Source of the DNA: an uncultured Lachnospiraceae bacterium
Lineage (GTDB): Bacteria > Bacillota_A > Clostridia > Lachnospirales > Lachnospiraceae
Direction: 5' to 3'
Assembly: GCA_902773195.1 (NCBI GenBank)
Contig: CACYDL010000222.1
Span: 1 to 11,316 of the forward strand
DNA: 11,316 bases
Shown: positions 1 to 7,378 of the stretch, piece after piece
Numbering within the stretch: the first letter of the stretch is position 1
Layout: each line of letters opens with the position of its first letter
Position numbers and translations under genes: made by a program
The notes under the pieces: model-generated
What the model was told of the DNA's origin: nothing
The model's database searches: none
What the model saw: the letters and a program-made list of their open reading frames with translations, nothing else

Positions 1-53
1 CGGGGGAGCCGACAGAGCCCTTTCAGGGGAGTATAAATAATTAATAAGGGGTT

Positions 54-86
54 GTAAAAAAATTTTTGAAGGGTAAATTCTTTTAC
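54..86. repeat. AT-rich inverted repeat
   Basis: Arms at 54-65 (GTAAAAAAATTT) and 75-86 (AAATTCTTTTAC) are reverse complements at 11 of 12 positions and are separated by 9 bases. The element lies just downstream of the -10 box of the candidate leftward promoter, around its expected start site. It could be a repressor operator or a 5' leader hairpin; the sequence alone does not decide between them. Confidence 0.5.
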
Positions 87-93
87 ATGAGTG

Positions 94-122
94 ATTATAT
101 CCCAAGCCAAAGCAAAATGCAA
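94..122 (-). promoter_or_regulatory. Candidate leftward sigma-A promoter
   Basis: On the minus strand TTGCAT (117-122) is followed after exactly 17 bases by a perfect TATAAT (94-99). The -35 box matches consensus at only 3 of 6 positions, so the call rests on the perfect -10 box, the spacing and the AT-rich setting. It would drive a leftward gene beyond the left edge; no start codon with a ribosome site is visible before the edge. Confidence 0.4.
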
Positions 123-226
123 CACATATTTAATATTTTTTTAACAATGTTTCCCCATTTTCCGGAAGAAGGCATCCGGAGGCCTCCGCTGCCGCCTCTT
201 CCCCGTCCCCGGCGGGCTGAATGTCG

Positions 227-255
227 TTTACCGAATCCGTTTTGAGGGGTATAAT
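227..255 (+). promoter_or_regulatory. Sigma-A promoter of the membrane protein gene
   Basis: TTTACC at 227-232 (4 of 6 matches to TTGACA) and a perfect TATAAT at 250-255 are separated by 17 bases. The start site would fall near 262, giving a leader of about 54 bases before the ATG at 316. No riboswitch-sized structure fits in that leader. Confidence 0.7.
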
Positions 256-315
256 AAGCATGTCGACGGCCGCCCGGGAGGCGCGCCGATCCTGATTTAT
301 GGCAGGTGCTTTCAA

Positions 316-2565
316 ATGAAAAAGACGTCCGAACATCTCTCCTATCTCATTTATATCATACTCGGCGTGTTTATGGCGCTCATTTTTAAATACGCCTCCG
401 CCGCGCCCTACAATGAGACCGGAGATTTCCACGGCATCAACTTCAATCTGTTCGTCTATGTCGCCGCGCTCGCCTGCGCGTTCGTCCTCTGGCTGCTCCT
501 CCGTCTCCTCACCCTGCTTCTTACCGGCAGGGCCGGCGGGAAAAGGAGCGCGGAAGCCGGGGAGGAAACCGGCGGCCTGTCGGGAGCCGCCCGCTTCGCG
601 GACGCGCTTCTCTACGGGGTGTACGGCGCCGCGGCGGCCGGGATCCTGCTGCTGATCTATGAGATTTACGCCAACGAGAACAACCTCTGGCCGGGAACGG
701 CGTCGCCGTCCTATCTCCGCCAGGAGGTGAATCACCGGATCTACTTCCTGGTGATCGTCCTCATCGCGGGAATCCTGTTTCTGGTTCTCGCCCGGGACGG
801 GGAGACGCGGAAGAACCGGCGCTTCCGCGTCGGGCTCGCGGGAATCTTCGCCCTGCTCAACGCGATCGCCACGTTCTGCCCGAACATCTTCAAGGACAAC
901 GGAGGCGGCGTTCCCCACATTCACGCCGTGCTGAACAGCATCGTCAACGTGGCCCATTTCCGGCCCTACGACGAGCTGAACTGCAGCATTTACGGGCATT
1001 TCGGCCTGATCTTCATGCCCTTTGTCAAGGTGCTCGGAAATGATCTCACGGGCATCATGCTTGCCATCTCTCTCTTCACGTTCATCACGTTTCTGGCGGC
1101 CTTCTACGTCGCGGACAAGCTGGTCCGCAGCGACAGCGTCTACCTGATCGTTCTCGCCGCCATCACGGGGACGACGACCATCTTCACGCGCCGGGGACAG
1201 TATTACCAGATCAACCCCCTGAGGCTGCTCTTCCCGATGCTGATGCTGGCGGCGGTCACCTTCAGCTCCCTGCAGAAGACCGGGAAGAAGATTCTCCTCT
1301 CCCGGATTCTCGAGTACGTGATCGGCATCCTGGCTGTCGTCTGGAATTTTGAGACGGGGCTTTTCTGCGTGGCGGTCTGCGCGGCGGTCAAGGTCTTCCG
1401 CTCTCTGTACGGCAGAAAGCTGATCGGGCTCCATACCTTCGTCATGCTCCTGCGGGCGGTTCTTTACGCCGCGGTCTGTCTGGCGGGCGCCTACCTGACC
1501 GTGAACGGCTACAACCTGCTGACGGGCGGCGGCTTCAACTCCCTGAAGCTGTTCATCTACCCGCTCTTCTCGGGCACCTACAACGTCAACAACCTCCGGG
1601 TGCCGCTGCCCTCGGTGGAGTTCCTCTATTTCTTCCAGATCCTTCTGTTCTTCATCACGGCCCTCCTGGTCATCGAGCACCAGAGGGAACGCAGGGAGAC
1701 GGATCCGGTCATCGATACCATTCGCTTCGCGACGGCTCTGTCCGGACTTTCGTCGCTCATCTACTTCATGAACCGGGCGGCCTACAGCAACATGTCGATC
1801 GCCCACATCCAGATGATTCTCCTGATCGCCTCCTGGGGCCAGTACGCCCTGACGATCACCCGGTCAAACCTCCGGGAGAAATTCGGCAGCTCCGCGGCGT
1901 TTTTCAGGTCCGCCCTCTCCGTCATCCTGTTCGGAGGAACGGTGTGGATGGCCATCGAAGGAGCCCTGTACGTCGAGGTATGCTTCGACAACCGCGCGGA
2001 CACGTCCTGGCAGAAGCAGGAGTACGCGGTCGGGCTGGAGGAGCTGAAGCAGAGAATTCCCGAGAACACCTTCGGCTTCGGATACTGCGTCCCCGAGGTG
2101 TGGTATCAGCTGGGATGGGACAACATCTGCTTCATGACGGACTGGTCGGACATCAACGACTACAACCTGCAGTACGCCGTCGCCGAGGCGAAGAAGCACG
2201 ACGCCTTCGTGACGACGACGGAGCACCAGAAGTTCCCGGGCTACCGCGTCGAAGACGTCGTGACCATCGGCCCCTATGACTTCCAGCTGTATGTAAAAAA
2301 AGCCGGAAAGACGTCCGGCAAAGACGCGGGAAAAGCGAAGGAGTCTTCCGCGGACAGCGCGGCGGCCAGCGCCGCTGAGGAAGCCGCGGCCGCCGGCGCG
2401 AAAGAAGAAGCGCTCTCAGCCCCCGCGGAAACCGCGGACAGCACCGCCGTCAGCGGCACGGACAGCGCCGCCGTCAGCGCCGCGGAGAGCGCCGCGGCCG
2501 GCGCCGGGGAAAACACGACGGCCGCCGGCTCCGCGCCCGAGAGCGCGGAAGCGGCAGCCGCTTAA
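316..2565 (+). CDS. Polytopic membrane protein, possible GT-C-like fold
   Basis: A 749-residue integral membrane protein of unknown function. Hydrophobic segments are visible at about residues 9-30, 45-71, 97-118, 141-159, 171-188, 228-240, 243-266, 274-289, 302-316, 331-358, 373-396, 433-454, 470-485, 496-513 and 531-553, so roughly 13-15 membrane spans. A polar stretch at 190-228 with GVPHIHAV and SIYGHFG between membrane segments resembles the extracytoplasmic catalytic loops of GT-C glycosyltransferase-like proteins; this is a resemblance, not a domain match. Residues 555-660 form a soluble region, followed by a low-complexity Ala/Ser/Glu tail from about 663 to the end. The ATG at 316 is supported by AGGTG seven bases upstream and by its own promoter. 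The gene stands alone and converges on sigH. Substrate and role are unknown; a role in envelope polymer or glycan assembly would be a guess. Confidence 0.85.
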   Translation: MKKTSEHLSYLIYIILGVFMALIFKYASAAPYNETGDFHGINFNLFVYVAALACAFVLWLLLRLLTLLLTGRAGGKRSAEAGEETGGLSGAARFADALLYGVYGAAAAGILLLIYEIYANENNLWPGTASPSYLRQEVNHRIYFLVIVLIAGILFLVLARDGETRKNRRFRVGLAGIFALLNAIATFCPNIFKDNGGGVPHIHAVLNSIVNVAHFRPYDELNCSIYGHFGLIFMPFVKVLGNDLTGIMLAISLFTFITFLAAFYVADKLVRSDSVYLIVLAAITGTTTIFTRRGQYYQINPLRLLFPMLMLAAVTFSSLQKTGKKILLSRILEYVIGILAVVWNFETGLFCVAVCAAVKVFRSLYGRKLIGLHTFVMLLRAVLYAAVCLAGAYLTVNGYNLLTGGGFNSLKLFIYPLFSGTYNVNNLRVPLPSVEFLYFFQILLFFITALLVIEHQRERRETDPVIDTIRFATALSGLSSLIYFMNRAAYSNMSIAHIQMILLIASWGQYALTITRSNLREKFGSSAAFFRSALSVILFGGTVWMAIEGALYVEVCFDNRADTSWQKQEYAVGLEELKQRIPENTFGFGYCVPEVWYQLGWDNICFMTDWSDINDYNLQYAVAEAKKHDAFVTTTEHQKFPGYRVEDVVTIGPYDFQLYVKKAGKTSGKDAGKAKESSADSAAASAAEEAAAAGAKEEALSAPAETADSTAVSGTDSAAVSAAESAAAGAGENTTAAGSAPESAEAAAA

Positions 2566-2576
2566 GCTGAAAAGCG

Positions 2577-2592
2577 CGGGAACCTCTTCCCG
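2577..2592 (-). terminator. Weak candidate terminator after sigH
   Basis: CGGGAA (2577-2582) and TTCCCG (2587-2592) form a 6-bp stem with a 4-base loop. Read on the minus strand, the hairpin is followed two bases later by CTTTT. The T run is short, so efficiency would be modest. On the plus strand no T run follows, so the membrane protein gene has no clear terminator in this 34-base convergent gap. Confidence 0.35.
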
Positions 2593-2599
2593 TCAGTCA

Positions 2600-3175
2600 T
2601 CAGTCATCGGTCCGGGATTTTCTCCGGATGCGCTGAAGCGCGTTGTCCACGGATTTGGGCGGCTTTCCGAGAACCGCCGCGATCTCCCGGTAATCCAGAC
2701 CGGAAATATACAGACCAAGAACTTTTTTCTCAAGGGGGCTCAGATTTTCTCTGAGCCACGCAATTTTTTCATCGGTCATCTCCTGCTCGATCACGATCTT
2801 TTCCGGACTCTCCGTGATCTGCCGGACGGCCTGCTCCAGCTCCTCGTCCGTGAGCCCGACGGAATTGTTGAGCGGGAGATTCTTTTCCCTTCTCGACGCG
2901 TCGATGGCGTTCAGCATCTGCCTGTCAATGCACAGCGCGGCAAAGGTCGCGAACGACGCCGTCCTGTCCGGGTCGTAATCCCGGACGGCCTTGTAGAGGC
3001 CGATCATCCCTTCCTGGATCAGGTCGTCCCGCTCGCCGCCCGCGATGAACCTCGCGCGGGAAAGCTTCAGGACCAGCGGCTTGTACCGCTCCAGGAGCTG
3101 ATCCACCGCCTCGTTCTTTCCTTCCCTGCTGGCGCTGATCAGTTCGTCATCAGAGTAACGGCTCATCTGATTCAT
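2600..3175 (-). CDS. sigH: RNA polymerase sigma factor, SigH type
   Basis: A 191-residue sigma-70 family protein of the SigH/Spo0H group, which in Bacillota directs transition-state and early sporulation (or competence) genes. Region 2 lies at about 25-95, with the core-binding helix DDLIQEGMIGLYKAV at 50-64 and a DNA-binding segment around 85-103. Region 4 lies at 140-186, with the helix-turn-helix LDYREIAAVLG then KSVDNALQRIRRK. The pattern SVDNALQRI is typical of SigH. The Bacillus protein is about 218 residues; this one is shorter at both ends and stops only a few residues after the recognition helix. The ATG at 3175 overlaps the rlmB stop by 4 bases (ATGA), so translation is probably coupled. 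GAGG is present but about 11 bases upstream, and an in-frame ATG at 3166 is an alternative start. It is the last gene of the cysS operon. Another sporulation or stress sigma is possible, but position and sequence favour SigH. Confidence 0.9.
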   Translation of the reverse strand: MNQMSRYSDDELISASREGKNEAVDQLLERYKPLVLKLSRARFIAGGERDDLIQEGMIGLYKAVRDYDPDRTASFATFAALCIDRQMLNAIDASRREKNLPLNNSVGLTDEELEQAVRQITESPEKIVIEQEMTDEKIAWLRENLSPLEKKVLGLYISGLDYREIAAVLGKPPKSVDNALQRIRRKSRTDD

Positions 3176-3951
3176 CCGCGTCTCTGCCTCACAATCTCAT
3201 ACATCAGGACTCCCGCCGCGACGGAAGCGTTGAGAGAATCGATTTTTCCCGTCATCGGGACCGACACGGAGAAGTCGCAGGCCTCCCGCACAAGGCGTCC
3301 CACGCCCTCCCCCTCGCTTCCGATGACAAGCCCGATGGGGCCTCTGAGGTCGGCGTCATACATGACCCGGCTGTCCATCTCCGCGCAGGCGAACCAGATT
3401 CCCTTCTGCTTCAGCTCCCCGATGGTCCTCGCCAGATTCGTCACCTTGGCGACCGGCACGTAGTTGAGGGCTCCGGCCGACGTCCTCATGACGGCGGCCG
3501 TCAGGCCGACCGCCCTGTTCTTCGTCGTGATCACGCCGTGGGCGCCGGCCTGGCAGGCGGTCCGGATGATCGCGCCGAGATTGTGGGGATCCTCGATCCC
3601 GTCCAGCAGGATGAGGAACGGGTCCTCTCCGCTCTCTTCCGCCTTTTTCAGGATGTCCTCCACCGTCGAATATTCGCAGGAGGCCGCCTGGGCGATCACG
3701 CCCTGGTGATGCCCCGTCGCGGACATCTCGTCCAGCAGCTCCTTCCGGACGAAGCGCACGATCGTGCCGCCCTTCTTCGCCTCCCGCAGGATCGTCCTGA
3801 CGGGTCCGTCCCCCAGGTGCTCCTGGACAAAGAGCTTGTCCACCGGCCTGCCGGAACGGAACGCCTCGAGGACCGCGTTTCTTCCCTCGATTCTGTCCGT
3901 GGAGGTCTCCCGTCCCTCCGTATCCTTTCTCGGTTCCTCAGTTCCGCCCAT
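3172..3951 (-). CDS. rlmB: 23S rRNA (guanosine-2'-O-)-methyltransferase RlmB
   Basis: A 259-residue SpoU-family (SPOUT class) methyltransferase. RlmB uses S-adenosylmethionine to 2'-O-methylate G2251 in the peptidyl-transferase P loop of 23S rRNA. An N-terminal RNA-binding domain (about 20-95, opening with IEGRNAVLEA) is followed by the knotted catalytic domain. All three SpoU motifs are intact: DPHNLGAIIRTA at 121-132, with the conserved Asn and Arg; IGSEGEGVGRLV at 210-221; and VPMTGKIDSLNASVAAG at 231-247. The ATG at 3951 lies inside the end of mrnC (14-base overlap) and has a strong GGGAGG seven bases upstream. The 4-base overlap with sigH continues the coupling. Related TrmH-family enzymes are the main alternative, but the length, N-terminal domain and operon context fit RlmB. 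Confidence 0.95.
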   Translation of the reverse strand: MGGTEEPRKDTEGRETSTDRIEGRNAVLEAFRSGRPVDKLFVQEHLGDGPVRTILREAKKGGTIVRFVRKELLDEMSATGHHQGVIAQAASCEYSTVEDILKKAEESGEDPFLILLDGIEDPHNLGAIIRTACQAGAHGVITTKNRAVGLTAAVMRTSAGALNYVPVAKVTNLARTIGELKQKGIWFACAEMDSRVMYDADLRGPIGLVIGSEGEGVGRLVREACDFSVSVPMTGKIDSLNASVAAGVLMYEIVRQRRG

Positions 3952-4393
3952 CGCTGATCCTCCCTTTCAGATTCGGCTGCTCGCTTGTCACCCCGGCGTC
4001 CACCAGCTCCAGGATCCGGTCCTTCTCGCCCATCAGATAGAGATAGCCGATCAGGGCCTCGAAGCCGGTCGCCCTCCGGTAATCGGTCTGGCTGGCGTTT
4101 TTCGCGGACGAGGCGGGGCTGGCGTTCCTTCCGCGGCGGTAGATATCCGCCTCCCGCTCCGTAAGCAGCGGCTCGATGGCGGTCATCATCCTCGACTGGG
4201 CGGACGCCTTCGCGAAAGCGGTCTTCCTCCGGTTGAGATCGTTGAGCCGGGCGTTCCCCTTCCTGACCAGCATGGTTCTGATCAGAAGCTCATAGACGGC
4301 GTCTCCCGCGAAAGCAAGGACAAGCGGGGAATAATTCCCCGCCTCCGATGCTGACATCTCACAAGTATATTTCTCTTTCAGATTCGTTTCCAC
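3938..4393 (-). CDS. mrnC: Mini-ribonuclease III (Mini-III)
   Basis: A 151-residue RNase III-like protein lacking a double-stranded RNA-binding domain. In Bacillus, Mini-III matures both ends of 23S rRNA. The catalytic acidic residues are visible: Asp31 in LAFAGDAVYE and Glu112 in ATGFEALIGYLYL; the family motif YRRGRNA is at 85-91. I chose the GTG at 4393, which overlaps the cysS 3' end by 16 bases, because GAGGGGG lies four bases upstream and because the extra N-terminal LKEKYT resembles the N-terminus of related proteins. The ATG at 4357 (139 residues) is the alternative; it lies 20 bases after cysS but has no good ribosome site. The neighbours cysS upstream and rlmB downstream form the usual clostridial cluster, so two successive genes both act on 23S rRNA. 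Confidence 0.9.
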   Translation of the reverse strand: METNLKEKYTCEMSASEAGNYSPLVLAFAGDAVYELLIRTMLVRKGNARLNDLNRRKTAFAKASAQSRMMTAIEPLLTEREADIYRRGRNASPASSAKNASQTDYRRATGFEALIGYLYLMGEKDRILELVDAGVTSEQPNLKGRISDGRN

Positions 4394-5790
4394 TTGACCC
4401 CCTCGCGGGTATCGAGCAGCTCGATGCCCATCGATTTGAGCTCGTCCCGGATCCGGTCGGCCTCGGCAAAATTCTTCGCCTTCCTGGCGGCCTGGCGCTG
4501 TTCGATCATCGCCTCGATATCGGCGTCGAGGGTCTCCTCCCCCCTGAGCACAATGAGACCGAGAATGTCGCACAGTCCGGTCAGCACGCCGAGCACCGAA
4601 GCGGCAAGCTCCGGGCTCGCGCCGTCGGCGACGGAGACGTTGGCGAAGCGGACGAGATCAAACACGACGGACAGGGCGTCGGCCGTGTTCGCGTCGTCGT
4701 CCATCTTCTCGTCGAATTTCGCGACAAACGCGGCGGCTTCCTCCGCCGTCTTCTTTTCCTCTTCCCCCAGCTTCGATGTGTCGGCCGCCGCGCCGCCCGC
4801 CATGTCGCGGAGGCGCTCCGCCGCGTTCCGGATGCGCTCCAGGGAGGCTTTGGCGGACTCCATGAGCTCGGCGCTGAAATTGAGCGGGCTCCTGTAATGG
4901 GCGGAGAGCATGAAGAGCCTCAGCACCTGGAGATCATATTTCCGGGAGATGTCTCTCACCGTGAAGAAATTGCCCAGGGATTTCGACATCTTCTTATTGT
5001 CGATATTGAGGAACGCGTTGTGCATCCAGTAGTGCGCGAAGGGAACCCCGTTGGCGCAGGTGGACTGGGCGATCTCATTTTCGTGGTGCGGGAAGATCAG
5101 GTCCTCGCCGCCGGCGTGGATATCGATGGTATCGCCGAGGTAGCGCTTCGCCATGACCGAGCACTCGATGTGCCAGCCCGGCCTGCCGTCGCTCCAGGGG
5201 GAGCTCCAGCTGGGCTCTCCCTCCTTCTTCGGCTTCCAGAGCACAAAGTCCAGGGGATCCTGCTTCTCGTCCTCCCCGCTGACCTGGATCTGGCGGAAGC
5301 CCGAGCGCAGGTCGTCGAGGTTCTTGTGGCTCAGCTCCCCGTAGTTTTTGCAGCTTCTCGTCGAGAAGTAGACCGTGCCGTTCTTCTCATAGGCGTGGCC
5401 GCCCTCGATCAGCCTGCCGATCATATCGATCATGCCGTCGATCTCGAGGGTCGCCTGCGGATGAGTCGTGGCAGGTTTGACGTTCATTCCCTCCATATCC
5501 TTCCGGCACTCCTCGATGTAGCGGGAGGCGATCTCCTCGGCCGACACGCCTTCCTCGTTGGCCGCCTTGATAATCTTGTCGTCCACGTCCGTGAAATTCG
5601 ACACGTAGTTTACTTCGTATCCCTTGTGCTCCAGATATCTCCGGAAGGTGTCGAACACGATCATCGGGCGGGCGTTTCCGATGTGAATCAGGTTGTAGAC
5701 CGTGGGTCCGCACACGTACATGCTGACCTTTCCCGGAACAATCGGAACGAACTCCTGCTTGGTCATGGTGAGCGAATTAAAAATCTTCAT
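4378..5790 (-). CDS. cysS: Cysteinyl-tRNA synthetase
   Basis: A 470-residue class I aminoacyl-tRNA synthetase that charges tRNA-Cys using ATP and cysteine in the cytoplasm. The two class I signatures are intact: HIGN at 36-39 and KMSKS at 267-271. The four zinc ligands that select cysteine are present: Cys27 (in YVCGPTVYN), Cys210 (in HIECSVM), and His235 and Glu239 (in FPHHENEI). The C-terminal helical and anticodon-binding part runs from about 310 to 470. Length is normal for the family. The ATG at 5790 has AGAAGGA about seven bases upstream. It is the first gene after a strong promoter (5857-5886) and heads the cysS-mrnC-rlmB-sigH operon. The leader is only about 60 bases, too short for the T-box that often controls synthetase genes in Bacillota. 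Confidence 0.97.
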   Translation of the reverse strand: MKIFNSLTMTKQEFVPIVPGKVSMYVCGPTVYNLIHIGNARPMIVFDTFRRYLEHKGYEVNYVSNFTDVDDKIIKAANEEGVSAEEIASRYIEECRKDMEGMNVKPATTHPQATLEIDGMIDMIGRLIEGGHAYEKNGTVYFSTRSCKNYGELSHKNLDDLRSGFRQIQVSGEDEKQDPLDFVLWKPKKEGEPSWSSPWSDGRPGWHIECSVMAKRYLGDTIDIHAGGEDLIFPHHENEIAQSTCANGVPFAHYWMHNAFLNIDNKKMSKSLGNFFTVRDISRKYDLQVLRLFMLSAHYRSPLNFSAELMESAKASLERIRNAAERLRDMAGGAAADTSKLGEEEKKTAEEAAAFVAKFDEKMDDDANTADALSVVFDLVRFANVSVADGASPELAASVLGVLTGLCDILGLIVLRGEETLDADIEAMIEQRQAARKAKNFAEADRIRDELKSMGIELLDTREGVKWKRI

Positions 5791-5856
5791 GTCTCGATCC
5801 TTCTCCTGCTTATTTCGCGAATGGGCCGCCGTGCTACCTTATCCGGCGTATCTGAT

Positions 5857-5886
5857 ATTGTCCGACAGAAGCATGCCTTTTGTCAA
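5857..5886 (-). promoter_or_regulatory. Promoter of the cysS-mrnC-rlmB-sigH operon
   Basis: On the minus strand a perfect TTGACA (5881-5886) is followed after 18 bases by GACAAT (5857-5862, 4 of 6 matches to TATAAT). The start site would be near 5850, about 60 bases before the cysS ATG. It lies in the 208-base gap between ispF and cysS, the least GC-rich part of that gap. Between the ispF stop and the promoter there are GC-rich dyads (for example CCGGATCCGG) but no hairpin with a T run, so read-through from ispF is possible. Confidence 0.75.
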
Positions 5887-5998
5887 CCTGGATTCAAAGA
5901 ATTATTCCCGGACCGGATCCGGCAGCGCCTCTTTCTCCCCGGCGCGGCGGCGGTTTCCCTCCGGCCTTTCCCGGGCCGCCGGCGGCTCCTGTCCTGCC

Positions 5999-6484
5999 TC
6001 ACGCACCGACGAGAACGTCAATCGAGGCGGCCGCCTGGGCGGCGATGCCCTCGCCGCTCCCGGTGAAGCCGAGATGCTCCTCCGTCGTCGCCTTGACGTT
6101 GACCCGGTCCACCGGGATCCCCAGAAACAGGGCGATATTTTTCTGCATCTCCGGGATGTAGGGACGCAGCTTCGGCGCCTGGCAGACGACGGTCGCGTCC
6201 ACGTTGTTGATCCGGTATCCCTTGTTTGTCAGCATTCCCCCGACCTTCTTCAGCAGCCGCATGGAAGAGATGCCCTTGTAGGCCGGGTCGCTGTCCGGGA
6301 AATGAAGGCCGATGTCCCCCAGCGCCGCCGCGCCCAGAAGGGCGTCCATCACCGCGTGGACCAGGACGTCCGCGTCGGAATGGCCGTCCAGGCCTTTTTC
6401 ATAGGGGATCTCCACGCCTCCGAGGATCAGCTTCCTCCCGGTCACCAGTCTGTGCACGTCATATCCTGTTCCGACTCTGCTCAT
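5999..6484 (-). CDS. ispF: 2-C-methyl-D-erythritol 2,4-cyclodiphosphate synthase
   Basis: A 161-residue IspF, a cytoplasmic trimer. It converts CDP-methylerythritol 2-phosphate to methylerythritol 2,4-cyclodiphosphate with release of CMP, in the non-mevalonate isoprenoid pathway. The metal ligands are present: Asp9 and His11 in GTGYDVHRL and His43 in [14 protein letters not shown]. The segments GHSDADV (34-40) and [11 protein letters not shown] (57-67) and the C-terminal [14 protein letters not shown] (133-146, with Glu136 as the conserved acidic residue) are intact. The ATG at 6484 overlaps the upstream DUF4340 stop by 4 bases (ATGA), with GGAGG nine bases before it. IspD is not adjacent. 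The coupling to a transport module rather than other isoprenoid genes is probably just operon packing. Confidence 0.97.
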   Translation of the reverse strand: MSRVGTGYDVHRLVTGRKLILGGVEIPYEKGLDGHSDADVLVHAVMDALLGAAALGDIGLHFPDSDPAYKGISSMRLLKKVGGMLTNKGYRINNVDATVVCQAPKLRPYIPEMQKNIALFLGIPVDRVNVKATTEEHLGFTGSGEGIAAQAAASIDVLVGA

Positions 6485-7167
6485 GATTCGTTTCCTCCGT
6501 TTTCTTCTTCCGGCTCCGCGCCGCCGCTCCTGGCGCCGGATTCTCCGGACGCCGCATCTGCAGCTCCGGCCCCTTCTTCCGGTCCGCTCATCTCCTCCGG
6601 GCCGGACGCCGTCCCGGAAGGGGACGCCTCCTCCGACGCGTAGTAGGCCGCGTCGTAATCCAGGCAGGTGGTCAGGGCGGTCGACACCGCGTACACTGTG
6701 TCCTCCGATCCCTCCTCCATACAGTAGACGTCCATGGTGGTATCGTTGATGCCGCCGATCCGGAGGACGATCTCCTCCCCGTCTCCGATCTTTCTCACGG
6801 CCAGCGTCTTTTCCGGCGCCTCCAGGCCGTAGGGCGCGAGATCGTCCACGTCCTCCAGTACCTGAGAGACCGGGACCCCCGTCACCGAGGAGGCGAGGAC
6901 GCCGACCTTCGTCTGGTCGGGATGGAGGTCCGGATCGGACAGGCATTTCCAGAGGCCGGCCTCCTTCTCGAAGACCAGCTCCTTTCCTTCTGTCCCGACC
7001 GAGATCCTCTTCATCTGGTCCACCGTCCAGGGGATGATCATGTCCCTCTCGGAAGCCTGTTCGGATTCCGCCCTGTTCCGTCTTCTCAGAAGAAACAGAC
7101 AGAGGCAGAGCAGCGCCAGAACGGCGGCGGCGGAGATCAGTCTCAGCGTTCTTTGTCTTCTCTTCAT
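6481..7167 (-). CDS. DUF4340 domain membrane-anchored protein
   Basis: A 228-residue protein with a basic N-terminus and one hydrophobic segment at about 9-27 (signal anchor), so the rest is probably extracytoplasmic. Residues 45-175 resemble the DUF4340 family: [20 protein letters not shown] then LWKC, and later [15 protein letters not shown] and [14 protein letters not shown]. Proteins of this family are commonly encoded next to GldA/GldF/GldG-type ABC transporter genes, as here, and are thought to work with them; the function is unknown. The last 50 residues (178-228) are an acidic Gly/Ala/Glu/Ser low-complexity tail. The ATG at 7167 has GGAG seven bases upstream, and the stop overlaps the ispF start. 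It is shorter than many DUF4340 proteins, which can carry repeated copies of the domain. Confidence 0.8.
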   Translation of the reverse strand: MKRRQRTLRLISAAAVLALLCLCLFLLRRRNRAESEQASERDMIIPWTVDQMKRISVGTEGKELVFEKEAGLWKCLSDPDLHPDQTKVGVLASSVTGVPVSQVLEDVDDLAPYGLEAPEKTLAVRKIGDGEEIVLRIGGINDTTMDVYCMEEGSEDTVYAVSTALTTCLDYDAAYYASEEASPSGTASGPEEMSGPEEGAGAADAASGESGARSGGAEPEEENGGNES

Positions 7168-7232
7168 CTCATTACTCCATGAATCTCCCCGGGAACGCCT
7201 GTGACAGGGGCGTCCTCCGAGGCCTTCCGGCA

Positions 7233-7378
7233 GGTTTCGTCGGCACAGGCATCATCCCAGCCCCTTCCGGCGCACGGACGCCCTCCCGGCCCGTTCCGTC
7301 GGCGCGGGCGTCATCCCGGCCGGTACCGGCGGCAAGGGCGTCCTCCCGTCGTATTCCGTCGGCGCGGGCGTCATCTCC
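7233..7378 (-). repeat. Degenerate 30-bp tandem repeat, gldFG to DUF4340 gap
   Basis: About five imperfect copies, each 29-30 bp, begin near 7233, 7263, 7292, 7322 and 7352. The last one runs over the gldFG stop codon at 7371-7373, and a further partial copy may lie near 7203-7222. The best conserved part reads GTCGGCGCGGGCGTCATCCC on the plus strand (exact in copies 3 and, except for its end, 5). Copy 2 has lost one base, so copies 1 and 2 are in a different frame from copies 3-5, which argues against protein coding. This array fills nearly the whole 203-base gap; apart from the DUF4340 ribosome site nothing else is seen there. Confidence 0.75.

Larger units (their letters stand above)
1..226. 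other. Intergenic region with AT-rich island
   Basis: No convincing gene lies here. Positions 31-150 are strongly AT-rich against a GC-rich background, as expected of a promoter region. All three rightward frames reach a stop by position 42, so the first 30-40 bases could be the end of an upstream rightward gene, but which frame (if any) is coding cannot be told. The region holds a candidate leftward promoter (94-122), an imperfect inverted repeat (54-86), a perfect 12-bp palindrome at 177-188 and two TCCGGA palindromes at 161-166 and 175-180. No GC hairpin followed by a T run is seen, so no intrinsic terminator is called. Confidence 0.6.

Noticed and set aside
130..1806. A long open frame (558 codons) antisense to the membrane protein gene.
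   Set aside because: Its product is Arg/Asp/Glu/Val-rich with no domain, as expected of the complementary strand of a GC-rich gene. The plus-strand gene has a promoter, a ribosome site and clear membrane spans.
2308..2562. Possible separate gene or frameshift in the alanine-rich 3' end of the membrane protein gene.
   Set aside because: The frame is continuous to the stop with normal high GC at third positions. It is best read as a low-complexity tail of the same protein.
5791..5998. T-box leader or riboswitch before cysS, common for synthetase genes in Bacillota.
   Set aside because: The promoter at 5857-5886 leaves a leader of only about 60 bases, and no T-box sequence or terminator hairpin is seen.
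5887..5998. Intrinsic terminator after ispF.
   Set aside because: GC-rich dyads exist, but none is followed by a T run on the minus strand, so no terminator is called.
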